Source of the DNA: JASHPR01 sp963739645
GTDB lineage: Bacteria > Actinomycetota > Actinomycetes > Streptosporangiales > Streptosporangiaceae
Assembly: GCA_963739645.1 (NCBI GenBank)
Contig: CAVUBM010000114.1
Location: 124,001-188,000 of the forward strand
DNA length: 64,000 nucleotides
Reading direction: 5' to 3'
Both the position numbers and the translations under genes were made by a program. Shown here one piece after another: positions 14,212-23,788 of this stretch; position 1 is the first letter of the stretch; each line of letters starts with the position of its first letter. The notes beneath the pieces were generated by a model that worked only from the letters and a program-made list of their open reading frames with translations, did not search any database and had not been told where the DNA came from.

Positions 14212-16767
14212 CTAGCCGGCGCGGACGGACAGGGCCCGGGATCGCAGCGCCCGCTGCACGAGGTCGCGCTGCTCGGTGAGAACGCGCGCCAGGCCGGGGT
14301 CACGCGGCGCGGCGGCCAGGAAGTCGTCGATCCGGCGCAGCAGCTCCGGCGATGCCGCGGGGTGCGGGAAGAGCACCTGCCCGAGCATGACGCGCAGGTG
14401 CTCGCCGCGCGACGACCAGATCTCCGGCAGGACATCGAAGTACCGGTCCACGTACGGGGCGAGCAGTGCGGCGTGCTCGGGCTGGTTGAAACCGCGGGCG
14501 GCCTCGGCGACCCCGAGGGCGCCGAGATCCTCGGTCTCGGCCAGCAGGTGCCAGGCGGCGGCCTTGTGCTCGGCGTCCGGTACGGCGGCGCGGCAGGCCG
14601 TGGCGTGCCGCTTCCCGGCGTCGGTGGCGTCCCCCGCCAGCTCGGCGTCGATCTCGGCGTCGCCGGCCCGCCCGAGGGTGGCCAGCCGACGCAGGATGGC
14701 CCAGCGCAGCTCCGCGTCCACGGCCAGGCCCGGTACTTCGGCGCTGCCGTCGAGCAGCCCGGCGATCAGGTCAAGCTGCGGAGAGGTGGCGGCCGTCCAG
14801 CTGAGGAGCTGGGCCCACGCGAGCTGATGGTCACTGCCCGGCTCGGCCGAGGGCAGCAGGCGGGCCCCGGCTTCCGCCAGCTCGGCCTTGCCCTCCGGCA
14901 CCCACGCCGGGTCGCCGGCCAGCGTCAGCAGCTGCCCGGTGACCGAGTGCAGGATCTGCAGCATCGAGATCGAGGGCTCCCCGGACATGCCTCCCGCCAG
15001 CATGCGCACGAACACGGGGAACGGCAGCTCGGCCTCGCGCAGCATGTCGATGGCCGCGTTCCAGCAGACCGCGCGGGCGAGCGAGTCGGTGAGGTCGCCG
15101 ATCGCCTCGGTCAGGGTCGTGATGGACCGGGCGTCGAACCGGATGAGCGCGTAGTCGAGGTCGCCGTCGTTCAGCAGGATCAGGTCGGGCTGACTGAGGC
15201 CGGCCAGCTGCGGCACCTCGGTGCGCGGGCCCGCGATCTCAATCTCCTGCTGGTGTACCCGGGCCAGGGCGCCGTCGACGCGGTCGTACAGGCCCACGGC
15301 GAGGTGGTGTGGCCGCAGCGTGGGGTACCGCTCGGGGGCCTGCTGCAGCACCGCGAAGGACGTGAAGGCACCGTCGTCATCGACCTGGAAGTCGCTGCGC
15401 AGCGTGTTGGGGCCGGCCGTCTCCAGCCAGGCCCGCGACCAGTCCGTCAGGCTTACCTGAGAGCTCACCTCGAGCGCGGCCAGCAGGTCCGTGAGCGTCG
15501 CGTTGCCCCAGGCGTGCTCGGCAAGGTAGGCGCGGATGCCGGCCATGAACGCCGGCCGACCCAGATGCGCCACCAGCTGCCGGAGCACCGAGGCGCCCTT
15601 GGCGTAGCTGATCCCGTCGAAGTTCGCCACGGCCTGGCTCAGCGTGGGCACGTCCGCGGCGACCGGGTGCGTGGAAGGCAGCTGGTCCTGCAGGTAGCCC
15701 CAGGTCTTGCGGCCGCTGGAGAAGGTGGTCCAGGCGTCGGTGAACCGCGTGGCCTCGGCGCTGGCCAGAGTGCCGCAATACTCGGCGAATGACTCGTTCA
15801 GCCACAGGTCGTCCCACCATTTCATCGTGACCAGGTCGCCAAACCACATGTGTGCCATCTCGTGCAGGATCACCATGGCTCGCAGTTCGTGGAGCGCGTC
15901 GGTCACCCGCGAGCGGAACAGCAGCTCGTCCGAGATGACCACGCAGCCGACGTTCTCCGTGGCGCCCACGCTGTAGTCGGGCACGAACACCTGGTCGTAC
16001 TTGGCGAAGGGGTAGTCGCCCTGGAACAGGCTGGTAAAGAAGTCGAGGCCCTGACGGGTAATCAGGATGACGCTCTCGGCGTCGAGGTGACGCGCCTGTG
16101 ACGAGCGGCAGGCCAGGCCGAGCGGGATCACCTGGCCGCGCGCGGTCGTGTGCGAGGTCCGCACGACGTGGTACTCGCCCGCGGCCAGAGCAGTCAGATA
16201 CGTCGAGATCAGCGGCGTCGGCGGGAAGTGCCATACGGCGCTGCCGCCGTCGACCGAGGGCTGCGAGCCGAGCGCGGGCTGGTTCGACAGCACCGCCCAG
16301 TGCCCGGGCACCGTCACATGGAACGTGAACTCGGCCTTCAGGTCCGGCTGCTCGAAGTTCGCGTAGACCCGCCGGGCGTAGGCAGGCTCGAATTTCGTGT
16401 ATGTGTAGATCTTGCCGTCGGCCGAATCGACCGCCCGGTGCAGCCCGGTGCCGTCGCTCGAGTACCGGCAGTCGGCGACCACCCGCAGCTCGTTGCGGTG
16501 GGCGAGGCCCGACAGCGCGATCCGGCCGTCCGCGACGGCTCCGCGCGGGTCGATCTGGGTGCCGTTCAGGGTGATCGCGTGCACCTGGTCGGCGATCAGG
16601 TCGACATAGGTGGAGGCGCCGGGCTGATCGCAGCCGAAGCGGATCACGCAGGTAGAGCCGAAGACCTCGCTGCCCCGGGTCAGGTCGAGCGCAACATCAT
16701 AGGAGTCCACGTGCACCAGCCGGGCGCGCTCGCCGGTCTCGGCACGGGTGATCTCGGCTATGGGCAT
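14212..16767 (-). CDS. pepN: Aminopeptidase N (M1 zinc metallopeptidase)
   Basis: This 851-residue enzyme has the complete actinobacterial aminopeptidase N layout: an N-terminal beta saddle, the catalytic domain, and a large C-terminal helical ERAP1-like domain. The zinc site is HEMAHMWFGD with the downstream Glu in LWLNESFAEY (about residues 305-330), and the exopeptidase motif appears as ATENVGCV in place of GAMEN. It removes N-terminal residues from peptides in the cytoplasm. I chose the ATG at 16767, which begins MPIAEITRAETGERARLVHVD and has GAGGGA upstream. The longer frame to 16872 runs into the kinase promoter region. The kinase gene is divergent. Confidence 0.93.
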   Translation of the reverse strand: MPIAEITRAETGERARLVHVDSYDVALDLTRGSEVFGSTCVIRFGCDQPGASTYVDLIADQVHAITLNGTQIDPRGAVADGRIALSGLAHRNELRVVADCRYSSDGTGLHRAVDSADGKIYTYTKFEPAYARRVYANFEQPDLKAEFTFHVTVPGHWAVLSNQPALGSQPSVDGGSAVWHFPPTPLISTYLTALAAGEYHVVRTSHTTARGQVIPLGLACRSSQARHLDAESVILITRQGLDFFTSLFQGDYPFAKYDQVFVPDYSVGATENVGCVVISDELLFRSRVTDALHELRAMVILHEMAHMWFGDLVTMKWWDDLWLNESFAEYCGTLASAEATRFTDAWTTFSSGRKTWGYLQDQLPSTHPVAADVPTLSQAVANFDGISYAKGASVLRQLVAHLGRPAFMAGIRAYLAEHAWGNATLTDLLAALEVSSQVSLTDWSRAWLETAGPNTLRSDFQVDDDGAFTSFAVLQQAPERYPTLRPHHLAVGLYDRVDGALARVHQQEIEIAGPRTEVPQLAGLSQPDLILLNDGDLDYALIRFDARSITTLTEAIGDLTDSLARAVCWNAAIDMLREAELPFPVFVRMLAGGMSGEPSISMLQILHSVTGQLLTLAGDPAWVPEGKAELAEAGARLLPSAEPGSDHQLAWAQLLSWTAATSPQLDLIAGLLDGSAEVPGLAVDAELRWAILRRLATLGRAGDAEIDAELAGDATDAGKRHATACRAAVPDAEHKAAAWHLLAETEDLGALGVAEAARGFNQPEHAALLAPYVDRYFDVLPEIWSSRGEHLRVMLGQVLFPHPAASPELLRRIDDFLAAAPRDPGLARVLTEQRDLVQRALRSRALSVRAG

Positions 16768-16909
16768 GGGCGGGTATCCCTCAGATGGCGTGCTTGGTCC
16801 GGGGCCGCCAAACAGGCTAAGGCATCCGAGTGTGGCGAAGCAGGATTCCTGGCCCTCGGCAGTCGGCATCATAGGGGCTAATCTGCGCGTAGCGGGAGGA
16901 GAACGTATT

Positions 16910-18401
16910 GTGGCGCGCCCTGAGTTAGTGGCACCGCTGCGCCGGTGGGATCCGGAGCAGATTGGCGGCTATGTCCTGATCGGCCGCCTGGGTGCCGGGG
17001 CCATGGGACGGGTCTATCTCGGGCGCTCGGCGGCGGGACGCCTGGTCGCGGTCAAGACGATCAAGGTCGAGCTCGCTGACGAGCCCGACTTCCGTACCCG
17101 GTTCGCCCAGGAGGTGGCCTCCGCCCGGCGGGTCAGCGGGGCCTTTACCGCCGCGGTGGTCGCGGCCGATCCCGAGGCCGACGTGCCGTGGCTGGCCACG
17201 GCGTACATCCCCGCGCCCTCGCTGAGCCGGCTGGTACGAATCTGCGGCCCGCTGCCTGTGGCGGCAGTCCGGTGGCTCGCGGCCGGCTGCGCCGAGGCGC
17301 TGGAGTCGATTCACAACGCGGGGCTTGTGCACCGGGACCTGAAACCGTCGAATGTGCTGGTCTCGCCGGACGGGCCGCGGGTCATCGACTTCGGCGTCGC
17401 CCGGGCCGCGGAGCGGATTCAGCTGACGGCCACGCGCGGCGCCGTGGGCACCCCGGCCTACATGGCGCCCGAGCAGGCCAGGGACACCAGGAACGCGACC
17501 ACCGCGAGCGACGTGTTCTCGCTCGGGCGCGACGATGCTGTTCGGCGCGACCGGGCACGCCCCGTACCAGGGCGAGACCGTCATGGATGTGCTAGTGCGG
17601 CTCGCGACCGAGCCGCCCGACCTGACCGGGCTGCCCGCGGACCTGGCCGACATCGTCACGGCCTGCCTGGATCGCGATCCGCGCCGGCGGCCGAGCTCGG
17701 CCCTGGTCCTGGCCCGCCTGGCCCCGGCCGTCAGGCATGACGGCTCGGAACCGGGTTCCGCGTCGCTGCCAGGGTCCGCGCTGGCCCTGATCTCCGAGTA
17801 CCGCCAGGACCCCAAGCCGTCCGCTCCGGGTGGGGCGGAGCCCGCCGATGAGGCCACGTTCGGCTCCCAGTCGGCGCTGAGCGGCCCTGACGCCCGCTGG
17901 GGCAGGCCCGTACCCGCGCCAGGGCCGAACGGCTGGGTCGGCCAGCTCCGCCGGCGCCGCCTGCTCCTGGCCCTGGCCTCGGCCGCAGCGGCGATCGTCC
18001 TGATCGCCGCGGGTGCCGGCCTTGGCGCCGCTGTCGCGGGCAGCCGCAGGCCGCCGCCGCTTGGCCCGCTGCTGCCCCCGCCGCCGCCGCAGGCCTCGGC
18101 GCTGTCGGCGCCATCGGGAACGCCACAGATCGGCGTCAGCCAGATCCAGGGCGACAGCCACACAATATTTGTGGTGCACGGGCAGGGATGGCCTCCGGGC
18201 CGGCCGGTGACCGTGGCCCTGGCCGGGGTCCGCGCCTCGCCCGAGCATCCGGTCGCGGATGACGTGGGCAGCTTCAGCTACGCGGTCAACCAGGATCACG
18301 AGTTCTTTGCGGGCGGGTTGCCCCTCGGCACCTACGAGGTGGTGGTCACCGGGCCGGGGGATGCCCGGGCGGTGGCCAGGTTCGGCGTCGAGCGCCGCTA
18401 G
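16910..18401 (+). CDS. Serine/threonine protein kinase, membrane-anchored (frameshifted)
   Basis: The kinase domain (about 20-270) has the glycine-rich loop GRLGAGAMGRVYLG, the ATP-binding Lys in VAVKTI, the catalytic loop HRDLKPSNVL, the metal-binding IDFGVA and PAYMAPEQA. The C-terminal part has a linker, one membrane helix (LLLALASAAAAIVLIAAGAG), a proline-rich stretch and an external beta domain. One extra base near 17528 breaks the frame: SDVFSLG is followed out of frame, and the true continuation is ATMLFGATGHAPYQG. GGGAGGAG eight bases before the GTG at 16910 fixes the start. The FHA protein gene converges on its 3' end, and FHA domains bind phosphothreonine, so the two may work together. 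Confidence 0.85.
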
Positions 18402-19225
18402 TTCAGATCGCCTGTGTCCACCACAGGTCCTCCTGCCGAGAGCACCAGGCCGGGTCGTTCGGGCGGGCCAGGTCGCTGGGCGGCGACGATGCCGTTGTCG
18501 ATCAGCACACCCACCGCGACCTCGTCGGACAGCCGGACGCCCGGGCGGACCAGGCCCCGCTCACCGATCTTGCGGCGCAGCACCTTGAGGTGCTCACCGA
18601 CCCGCGCGGAGAGCCGGTCGCGGAAGGCCGGGTCGCTGTCAAAGCACTCGAGCTCGTGATGGGCGTCAGTGACCTCGAGCGCGGCCCGGGCGATCTCCGG
18701 CGTTCTGGGCAGCGGCGTGCCGCGGGCCGGATCGATCAGCCAGGGCCGGCACCACATCAGGGCCACGAGGAAGAGCTTGGTGTTCGGGTCCAGGTAGAGC
18801 GGAAGCAGAGTCGGGTCGCCCTGGAGGTCTGTCCCGGCTTCGCCCAGTGCGGCCGTCCGGGCGGCCACGACCAGCCGCAACGGCTGGCCCTCGTCCAGCA
18901 TCGCGCGGGAGCCGATCAGCGCGGTGCCCTGCTGGACGAACCACCCTCCCGACGGCTCGTCCGGCCCGTCCAGGCGCGGCAGCCTGATCCGGTACCCGTC
19001 GCCCTCGGCGTAGAGCGCATGGGTGTAGCTGATGTTGGCCACCCACGCTCCGCCGGCCACCGCACTGATCGCGCCAGCCCGCCGGGACAGCCCTCGCCCG
19101 GCCGGGATAACCAGATCCGCGTCGGGCCCGCGGCCGAACACGAGCCTGGAGCCCTCGGGAATGCCGACGACTCGCCCGGATGGGGTGCTGACGTGCGCCG
19201 TCGGCGGGGTCGGATCGAGCGCCAT
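18398..19225 (-). CDS. FHA domain protein with C-terminal DNA-binding-like region
   Basis: In this 275-residue protein the N-terminal part (about 15-100) has the FHA-type pattern GSRLVFGRGPDADLVIP, SRRAG and a later Asn/Ser strand, typical of phosphothreonine-recognition modules. After a middle segment ending in PEIARAALEVTDAHHELECF, the C-terminal RVGEHLKVLRRKIGERGL resembles a winged-helix or sigma-like helical region. A threonine-phosphorylated partner of the neighbouring kinase is a reasonable guess. The ATG at 19225 gives MALDPTPPTAHV; an upstream frame extends to 19480 but covers several hairpins and looks non-coding. The stop overlaps the kinase stop tail to tail. Confidence 0.7.
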   Translation of the reverse strand: MALDPTPPTAHVSTPSGRVVGIPEGSRLVFGRGPDADLVIPAGRGLSRRAGAISAVAGGAWVANISYTHALYAEGDGYRIRLPRLDGPDEPSGGWFVQQGTALIGSRAMLDEGQPLRLVVAARTAALGEAGTDLQGDPTLLPLYLDPNTKLFLVALMWCRPWLIDPARGTPLPRTPEIARAALEVTDAHHELECFDSDPAFRDRLSARVGEHLKVLRRKIGERGLVRPGVRLSDEVAVGVLIDNGIVAAQRPGPPERPGLVLSAGGPVVDTGDLN

Positions 19226-19734
19226 CGTCAGTCCTGCTCGTGCCTTTCCAGACAGCCACATGCCCGCCTGCGGGGCATGTGCGCGCGGTAGCGCGCATTC
19301 TAGGACCGCCGCGGCGCCGGCCGCATCCCCGAGTTCGGGGATGGCCAGGCGGGCCGGGGCCCGGTTGGCTGGGCGTGGCCGGGGTGAGAACGTGCTCGCT
19401 CCGGGGGGGATGGCTGCCCCGCCAAGCAGCCGACCAAGGAGCCCGCACGACGGGGTCAATTCCCCGAACGCGGGAATCATGGGGGGACCTCTGGGTCTCG
19501 AGCAGTCCGTCTCGCCCCGGCCACTAACTCCGTAGCTGCTTACTCCGAGACCCCTTGTGTCCGGGCGAACAAGGCCCTGACCTGCTGCTCCACGCCACTC
19601 GGCGCCGAGAATTAGTGGCTAATTTCTATGTGCTTGGGGCCATTTTTCTCCAGAAACAACGGCCATCGGGTGTGTAAATCTCCGTGGCATGTGGAATAGG
19701 AACTTCCGTAATTGATCAACACGGGGGGAGATCA
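19226..19734. other. Hairpin-rich intergenic region upstream of the histone-like gene
   Basis: No gene is visible in this 509-base stretch. It contains four inverted repeats: CACATGCCC/GGGCATGTG (19257-19281), GCGCGC/GCGCGC (19281-19296), CATCCCCGA/TCGGGGATG (19324-19343) and ATTCCC/GGGAAT (19459-19477). The last 150 bases become AT-richer (around 19608-19700), as expected for the promoter of the histone-like gene, whose ribosome binding site GGGGGGAG lies at 19723-19730. Confidence 0.5.
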
Positions 19735-20678
19735 GTGCCTGCACGAACTACGACCCGTACGGCCGCTCGCCGGACCCCGGCGAATGTCACCCGTACCAGG
19801 TCGACAAGCCGCAGCGCGTCCATGCGCGCTGCTAGCCGCCCGACGACCAAGGGCAGCACGAGGGCGACCGCGGTCAAGACGACGCGCAGGGCATCCAAGA
19901 CTGCACCATCGGCCGCCACCGCTGCTCGGACCGTCTCGTCCGCGGCCACCAAAGTGACCTCCGCAGCCACCAGGATGACGGCTGCGGCCACAAAGGCCAC
20001 GTCCTCGGCCAAGACGATGTCCACCGCCATGCAGGCGATGAACACCGCCACCAAGGCCATGACCACCGCGACCAAGTCGCTGACCACGGCCGCCAAGACG
20101 ATGTCGTCGGCCAAGCCGATGGCAGCGGCGAGCACGGCCAAGCCCAGGGCGACGGCCAAGCCGAAGCGCACGGCCAAGTCCCGGACGGCCAAGCCGGTGG
20201 GGCTAGGTCCCGGACCGCGGCCAAGGCGAAGACCACGAGCCTGAAGTCCAGGACCGCGGCCAAGCCCAAGAGCAGGGCCAAGGCGAAGAGCACGATCAAG
20301 CCGAAGAGCACGGCCAAGTCGCGGACCGCAACCAAGTCGCGGACCGCAGCCAAGGCACGGACCGCAACCAAGTCGGCGGCGACCCGTACCACTGCGACCC
20401 GGTCGGCCAAGCGCCCGAAGGCCACGGCGGCCAAGTCCGCCCGGCCGCGCCTGTCGACGGTCAAGCCGCACGGGGCCGCGAAGCCCAAGACCAAGACCAG
20501 CACCAAACCCAAGGTCAGCAAGCCCAAGGCGAGCACCAAGCCCAAGGCTGGGCAGCCCAAGGCGAGGTCGGTCCGGTCGACGTCCAGGCATTCCCGGCCG
20601 GCGCTGAGCGTCGCTTCGCCGCCGCGGAACCCTGGCGAGGATCAGTACGGCGGCCTGCTGGCTGGCCTCATTCGGTAG
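19735..20678 (+). CDS. Histone H1-like Lys/Ala/Thr-rich DNA-binding protein (frameshifted)
   Basis: The product is about 314 residues in the repaired frame. It is built of Ala, Thr, Lys, Ser, Arg and Pro with degenerate repeats such as TAKSRTA, KPKSTAKSRTATKSRTA and STKPKVSKPKAS, the composition of bacterial histone H1/HctB-like nucleoid proteins. The first frame ends at 20244 out of phase; from about 20205 the coding frame moves by one base (a one-base loss or two-base gain) and runs to TAG 20676-20678, ending DQYGGLLAGLIR. The GTG at 19735 has a strong ribosome binding site. A perfect terminator follows. It presumably coats DNA, but no globular domain is visible. Confidence 0.7.
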
Positions 20679-20693
20679 CACGCACGACGGGAC

Positions 20694-20730
20694 AATGCCT
20701 CGGGGGACCAACCCCGGGGCATTTCCTTTT
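20694..20730 (+). terminator. Intrinsic terminator of the histone-like gene
   Basis: A 12-bp stem (AATGCCTCGGGG with CCCCGGGGCATT, one G-T pair) with a six-base loop is followed by TTCCTTTT, 16 bases after the stop codon. It is among the most classical terminators in the window. Confidence 0.85.
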
Positions 20731-20733
20731 GCG

Positions 20734-21048
20734 TCAGCGTGAGGCCAGCACCTCGGCGATTTTCGCGGCCGCACCGGGGGGGTCCTCGGCGGCGTGCAGC
20801 ACCTCGCCCCACGACCATCTGTAGAACCAGCACAGACGCCCGTGGTCGTCCGTACCCGGCGTGCAGTCGATGCTTTCCGCCAGCATCGAAGCGCCCGGTA
20901 TGAACACGTGCAGGGCCGCCGGGTACGAGGTCTTCACCGTGGCGTGAAAGCCCTCGGTGTCCAGTGCCGTCGCGAGCCGGTGCAAGTGGTAACTGCGTAC
21001 GTGGTCATGCGTGCCGTCCTGCATCTCACCTGCCTTGCGGGTCGGCAC
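20734..21048 (-). CDS. Hypothetical small protein
   Basis: This 104-residue protein has no named family that I recognise. It is predicted to be soluble with an alpha/beta pattern: a His-rich N-terminal helix (HVRSYHLHRLATALDTEGF), two strands around ALHVFIPGASML, a CTPGTDDHGRLCWFYRWSWGE block rich in Trp, and a C-terminal helix. Single-gene small proteins of this kind are widespread in actinomycetes. The start is uncertain: an internal ATG at 21024 is also possible. It lies after the histone-gene terminator on the opposite strand. Confidence 0.6.
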   Translation of the reverse strand: MPTRKAGEMQDGTHDHVRSYHLHRLATALDTEGFHATVKTSYPAALHVFIPGASMLAESIDCTPGTDDHGRLCWFYRWSWGEVLHAAEDPPGAAAKIAEVLASR

Positions 21049-21102
21049 ATTGTCGGCGCGGGCCGGCCTACCTTGTCAAGCCAGCCCGGCCCGGGCGGGC
21101 CG

Positions 21103-23019
21103 TCAGCGTCCGGGGGTTCCGTACCCTGGATAGCTACCGTATACATCCGGCCCGTACGGGTCTAGGGGGGCATAGCCAGCCTGCTCCTGCGAGCCGGCCG
21201 GATAGGCCTCAGGCGGGTAGGCCGCCTGCTCCTGCTGACCGTAGCCGTTGCCGTAATCCTGTCCGGAATTATCCGGGTAACCGGGAGTGTCCTGGCCGGG
21301 AACCCCGGGCACGGTGGCCTGCTGACTCCAGTAGTCGTTTGCGCCGTTCCCGGCGGGTGGTGGGTAGGACCCATGGCCGTTGCCGTGCGCGCCCGCGTAG
21401 TCGCCGTAGGCGGAGGTGACGGTCTGCCCGTCCGGTGTCGTACCGTGGCCCGCGGCGTCCGGGTACTCCGGGGCTTGGTAGTCGGTAGCGGAGTAATCGG
21501 GCATGGAGTAGCCGCCGTAGCTCGAGACCACGGTCTGGCTGTCGGGCGTCACATAGCTGCCGTACGGGTTACCGGTCGCGGCGGTGTGACGACCCGCCGA
21601 GCCATCGTGACCCGCCGAGCCATTACCGCCCGCCGGGGCGTACGGGTCCTGGAACACCGGCTCGGACGGGTAAGCGTACGGATTCGTCAGCTGGGCATCC
21701 CCGCCGTGGCCAGGAAACTGGGCCGCGGCCGGACCGTAGCTCGGGAGCTGCTGCGTCGGCGGGGAGTAGGGCTGGTCCGGCACGGGGGAGCCGCCGGGGG
21801 GTGTATCGCTCCTGTGGTTCGATGGGGTCCTGGAGTTGCGGTACGACCGGCTGTCCGAAGCAGGCACCCTCGGGAAAGACGGGCTCGTCAGCGGGTCGTT
21901 GTCAAGGACAGCGGGCGGCGGGGGCGGCGCGGCCTGGGGCATGCCGCGGCTGAGGTCAGGAAGGTCGGAAGGGCCGGTATGGGGGCCGCCGGGATCGCTG
22001 AGCTCAAGCAGGCCCTTGACCGCGCGGGCGCCGCTGACGGGAATGGGTGCCGCCGCGTAGTCTCCGGCGGCCGCGGGGGCCAGGTCGGCGTCGGGGGCCT
22101 GCGGGCGGCTGCGTACGGGAAGGCCGGTGGCGGGGTCCCGGCGCGGAGCCGCGGCCCGGGCCGGGCGCCTGGCGGGCGGCACGTCGGCCGGCCGGTCCGG
22201 CCGCTCGGGCCTCCGCTCAGGCGTGGGCTTCGGCGTCGACAGCGGCTTCTCTGAGGCCAGCGTCGCCCAGTAGTCCACGTCGGAGAGCTTGTCCCACTCG
22301 CTGCTGTCCCACTCGGAGCTGTCCTCGGAGCGCTTGCCGCGCACCGGGCGCGGCCGCGCGGGCGCGCTGCCCTGATCCGACCGTTGCGGCCTGCCGTTGC
22401 TGCTGCGGCGCTGATTGGGGCCGGTCGCCGGCCGCTGGCCGTTATCGCCCCGGCTGTCGGCGCCGCGGCGGTCGCCGCCCGCGGCCGAAGGCATGACCGG
22501 CATGCCGTTATCGCTGGCCCGGCGCTGTCCGCCCGGCATCTGTGCCATTCCATTATTATCACTGCGGCTGTCTCCGCGGCGCTGGCCTGGCGTGCTTGGC
22601 ATCATGGGCCTGCCGTTGTCACCGCCACGCCGCTGACCCGGGCCGGCTGGCATGCCATTTTCACCGCGGCGGCGGTCGCCAGGACCTGACGACATGACCG
22701 GCATGCCGTTGTCCTCGAAGCCCCGTGCTGGGCGCGGGTCGAAATCGCGTTCTGCGCCAGTTCTGCGCCCATTCTGAATTCGCTGATCGGGGCCGCGGCC
22801 GGCGGGCCGGGCGGGACGTCCGCTGTTACTTGGGCGGCTGTTTGGACGGCGCTCAGCACGGTCATGCCGCTGGTCACGCCCACCCTGACGGTTCCTGGAC
22901 TTGGCAGCGGACTGGTCAAACTCGTCAGGGTCCTCTGCTCTCATGTTCCGCGCCGCCACAATAACGACGACAAGGATAACCACGACAACAACTGCAAGGA
23001 CGACCACGAGCTTAGTCAT
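21103..23019 (-). CDS. Long disordered single-pass membrane protein with DNGMP repeats
   Basis: The protein has about 638 residues and no enzyme domain. The N terminus is one strong membrane helix (MTKLVVVLAVVVVVILVVVI), followed by a charged segment. A repeat zone at about residues 105-215 holds units such as DNGMPVMPS, ENGMPAGPG, DNGRPMMPS and DNNGMAQMPG, each followed by QRRG or DRRR. Next come an acidic patch (SEDSSEWDSSEWDKLSDVDYW), a Pro/Arg-rich zone and a long Tyr/Gly/Pro/Gln tail. The start ATG at 23019 is chosen to begin at the helix. It is likely an envelope-associated scaffold; the divisome-related SepH gene is nearby on the same strand. Function is not assignable. Confidence 0.65.
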   Translation of the reverse strand: MTKLVVVLAVVVVVILVVVIVAARNMRAEDPDEFDQSAAKSRNRQGGRDQRHDRAERRPNSRPSNSGRPARPAGRGPDQRIQNGRRTGAERDFDPRPARGFEDNGMPVMSSGPGDRRRGENGMPAGPGQRRGGDNGRPMMPSTPGQRRGDSRSDNNGMAQMPGGQRRASDNGMPVMPSAAGGDRRGADSRGDNGQRPATGPNQRRSSNGRPQRSDQGSAPARPRPVRGKRSEDSSEWDSSEWDKLSDVDYWATLASEKPLSTPKPTPERRPERPDRPADVPPARRPARAAAPRRDPATGLPVRSRPQAPDADLAPAAAGDYAAAPIPVSGARAVKGLLELSDPGGPHTGPSDLPDLSRGMPQAAPPPPPAVLDNDPLTSPSFPRVPASDSRSYRNSRTPSNHRSDTPPGGSPVPDQPYSPPTQQLPSYGPAAAQFPGHGGDAQLTNPYAYPSEPVFQDPYAPAGGNGSAGHDGSAGRHTAATGNPYGSYVTPDSQTVVSSYGGYSMPDYSATDYQAPEYPDAAGHGTTPDGQTVTSAYGDYAGAHGNGHGSYPPPAGNGANDYWSQQATVPGVPGQDTPGYPDNSGQDYGNGYGQQEQAAYPPEAYPAGSQEQAGYAPLDPYGPDVYGSYPGYGTPGR

Positions 23020-23224
23020 CACACCATCCAACACGGCATGGCCTCATGGTGTGGTGCAGGCGAGGCACACGCAGCCATCGACGTGGGCCTTTCCCGTTTG
23101 CGCAAGCACCCTGGATCCATTAAGTGACTTATCGCTTGAACTGTGATTCTGTCGGACCCCTATGGCCCCTGTCATGCGTTTCGAGAAGTTTACCCAGCTC
23201 TATATACACATTGCGGTCAGCCCG

Positions 23225-23788
23225 TTACGGCATGACAACCGCGTTCAGCCGTCCCCGGGCGATGGCATTCCTGGCGATGGCCGTCCAGGCCTCGGTGAGA
23301 CTAGGTTGCTTCGGCAGCCGCAGCGGTGCGTTCAGAGCATAGATGGTGAACCGGTACTGATGCCGCCCATTCGGGCAAGGTGGGGCGTAGCCGACGATCC
23401 CCTTGCTGTTCTGAGCCTGCTTTGCGTCGGGCGGGAGCCGGCCCGCCTGGATGTCCGGGGTGTCCGGGCTGATGTTGTACACGATCCAGTAGACGTAGGG
23501 GGTGATCGGGGCGTCGGCGTCGTCCACCACCAGGGCCAGCGCCTTCGTGCCCTGCGGTGCCCCCGACCAGTAGACCGGAGGGTTCTTGCCCTTGCCATGA
23601 CAGGTGTACTGCGCCGGAAGAGGTTCCTGGCCGAACGCCGGGCTGGTCACCGTCATCACCTGCGGATCATCCTGCTGCAGCCCGGCGGGCCCGCCGAGCA
23701 GGCCGCAGCCGCCGAGCGTCAATGCCGCTGCGGCCGCGGCCGCAGCTCGCCAGCTAGCCCGTGCGAACGCACGATCACACCGGCTCAA
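23225..23788 (-). CDS. PEBP / YbhB-YbcL (Raf kinase inhibitor-like) lipoprotein
   Basis: The mature part has the phosphatidylethanolamine-binding-protein fold: TVTSPAFGQEPLPAQYTCHG, PPVYWSGAPQGTKALALVVDDADAP, the ligand-site strand YVYWIVYNI, then GIVGYAPPCPNGRHQYRFTIYAL. The N terminus is a lipoprotein signal with lipobox LTLGGC. A TTG start at 23788 preceded by AAGGAGGA gives the best signal peptide (LSRCDRAFARASWR then an Ala run); the frame is open further upstream. Bacterial members are of unknown function, possibly binding small ligands at the membrane surface. Confidence 0.85.
   Translation of the reverse strand: MSRCDRAFARASWRAAAAAAAALTLGGCGLLGGPAGLQQDDPQVMTVTSPAFGQEPLPAQYTCHGKGKNPPVYWSGAPQGTKALALVVDDADAPITPYVYWIVYNISPDTPDIQAGRLPPDAKQAQNSKGIVGYAPPCPNGRHQYRFTIYALNAPLRLPKQPSLTEAWTAIARNAIARGRLNAVVMP

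Noticed and set aside
14362..15792. 476-codon plus-strand frame inside pepN
   Set aside because: It is antisense to conserved aminopeptidase N sequence; the product is Gly/Arg/Leu-rich with no family features.
20190..20245. Programmed -1 frameshift in the histone-like gene
   Set aside because: No slippery heptamer with a downstream stem is visible, and many other genes here carry plain indels.
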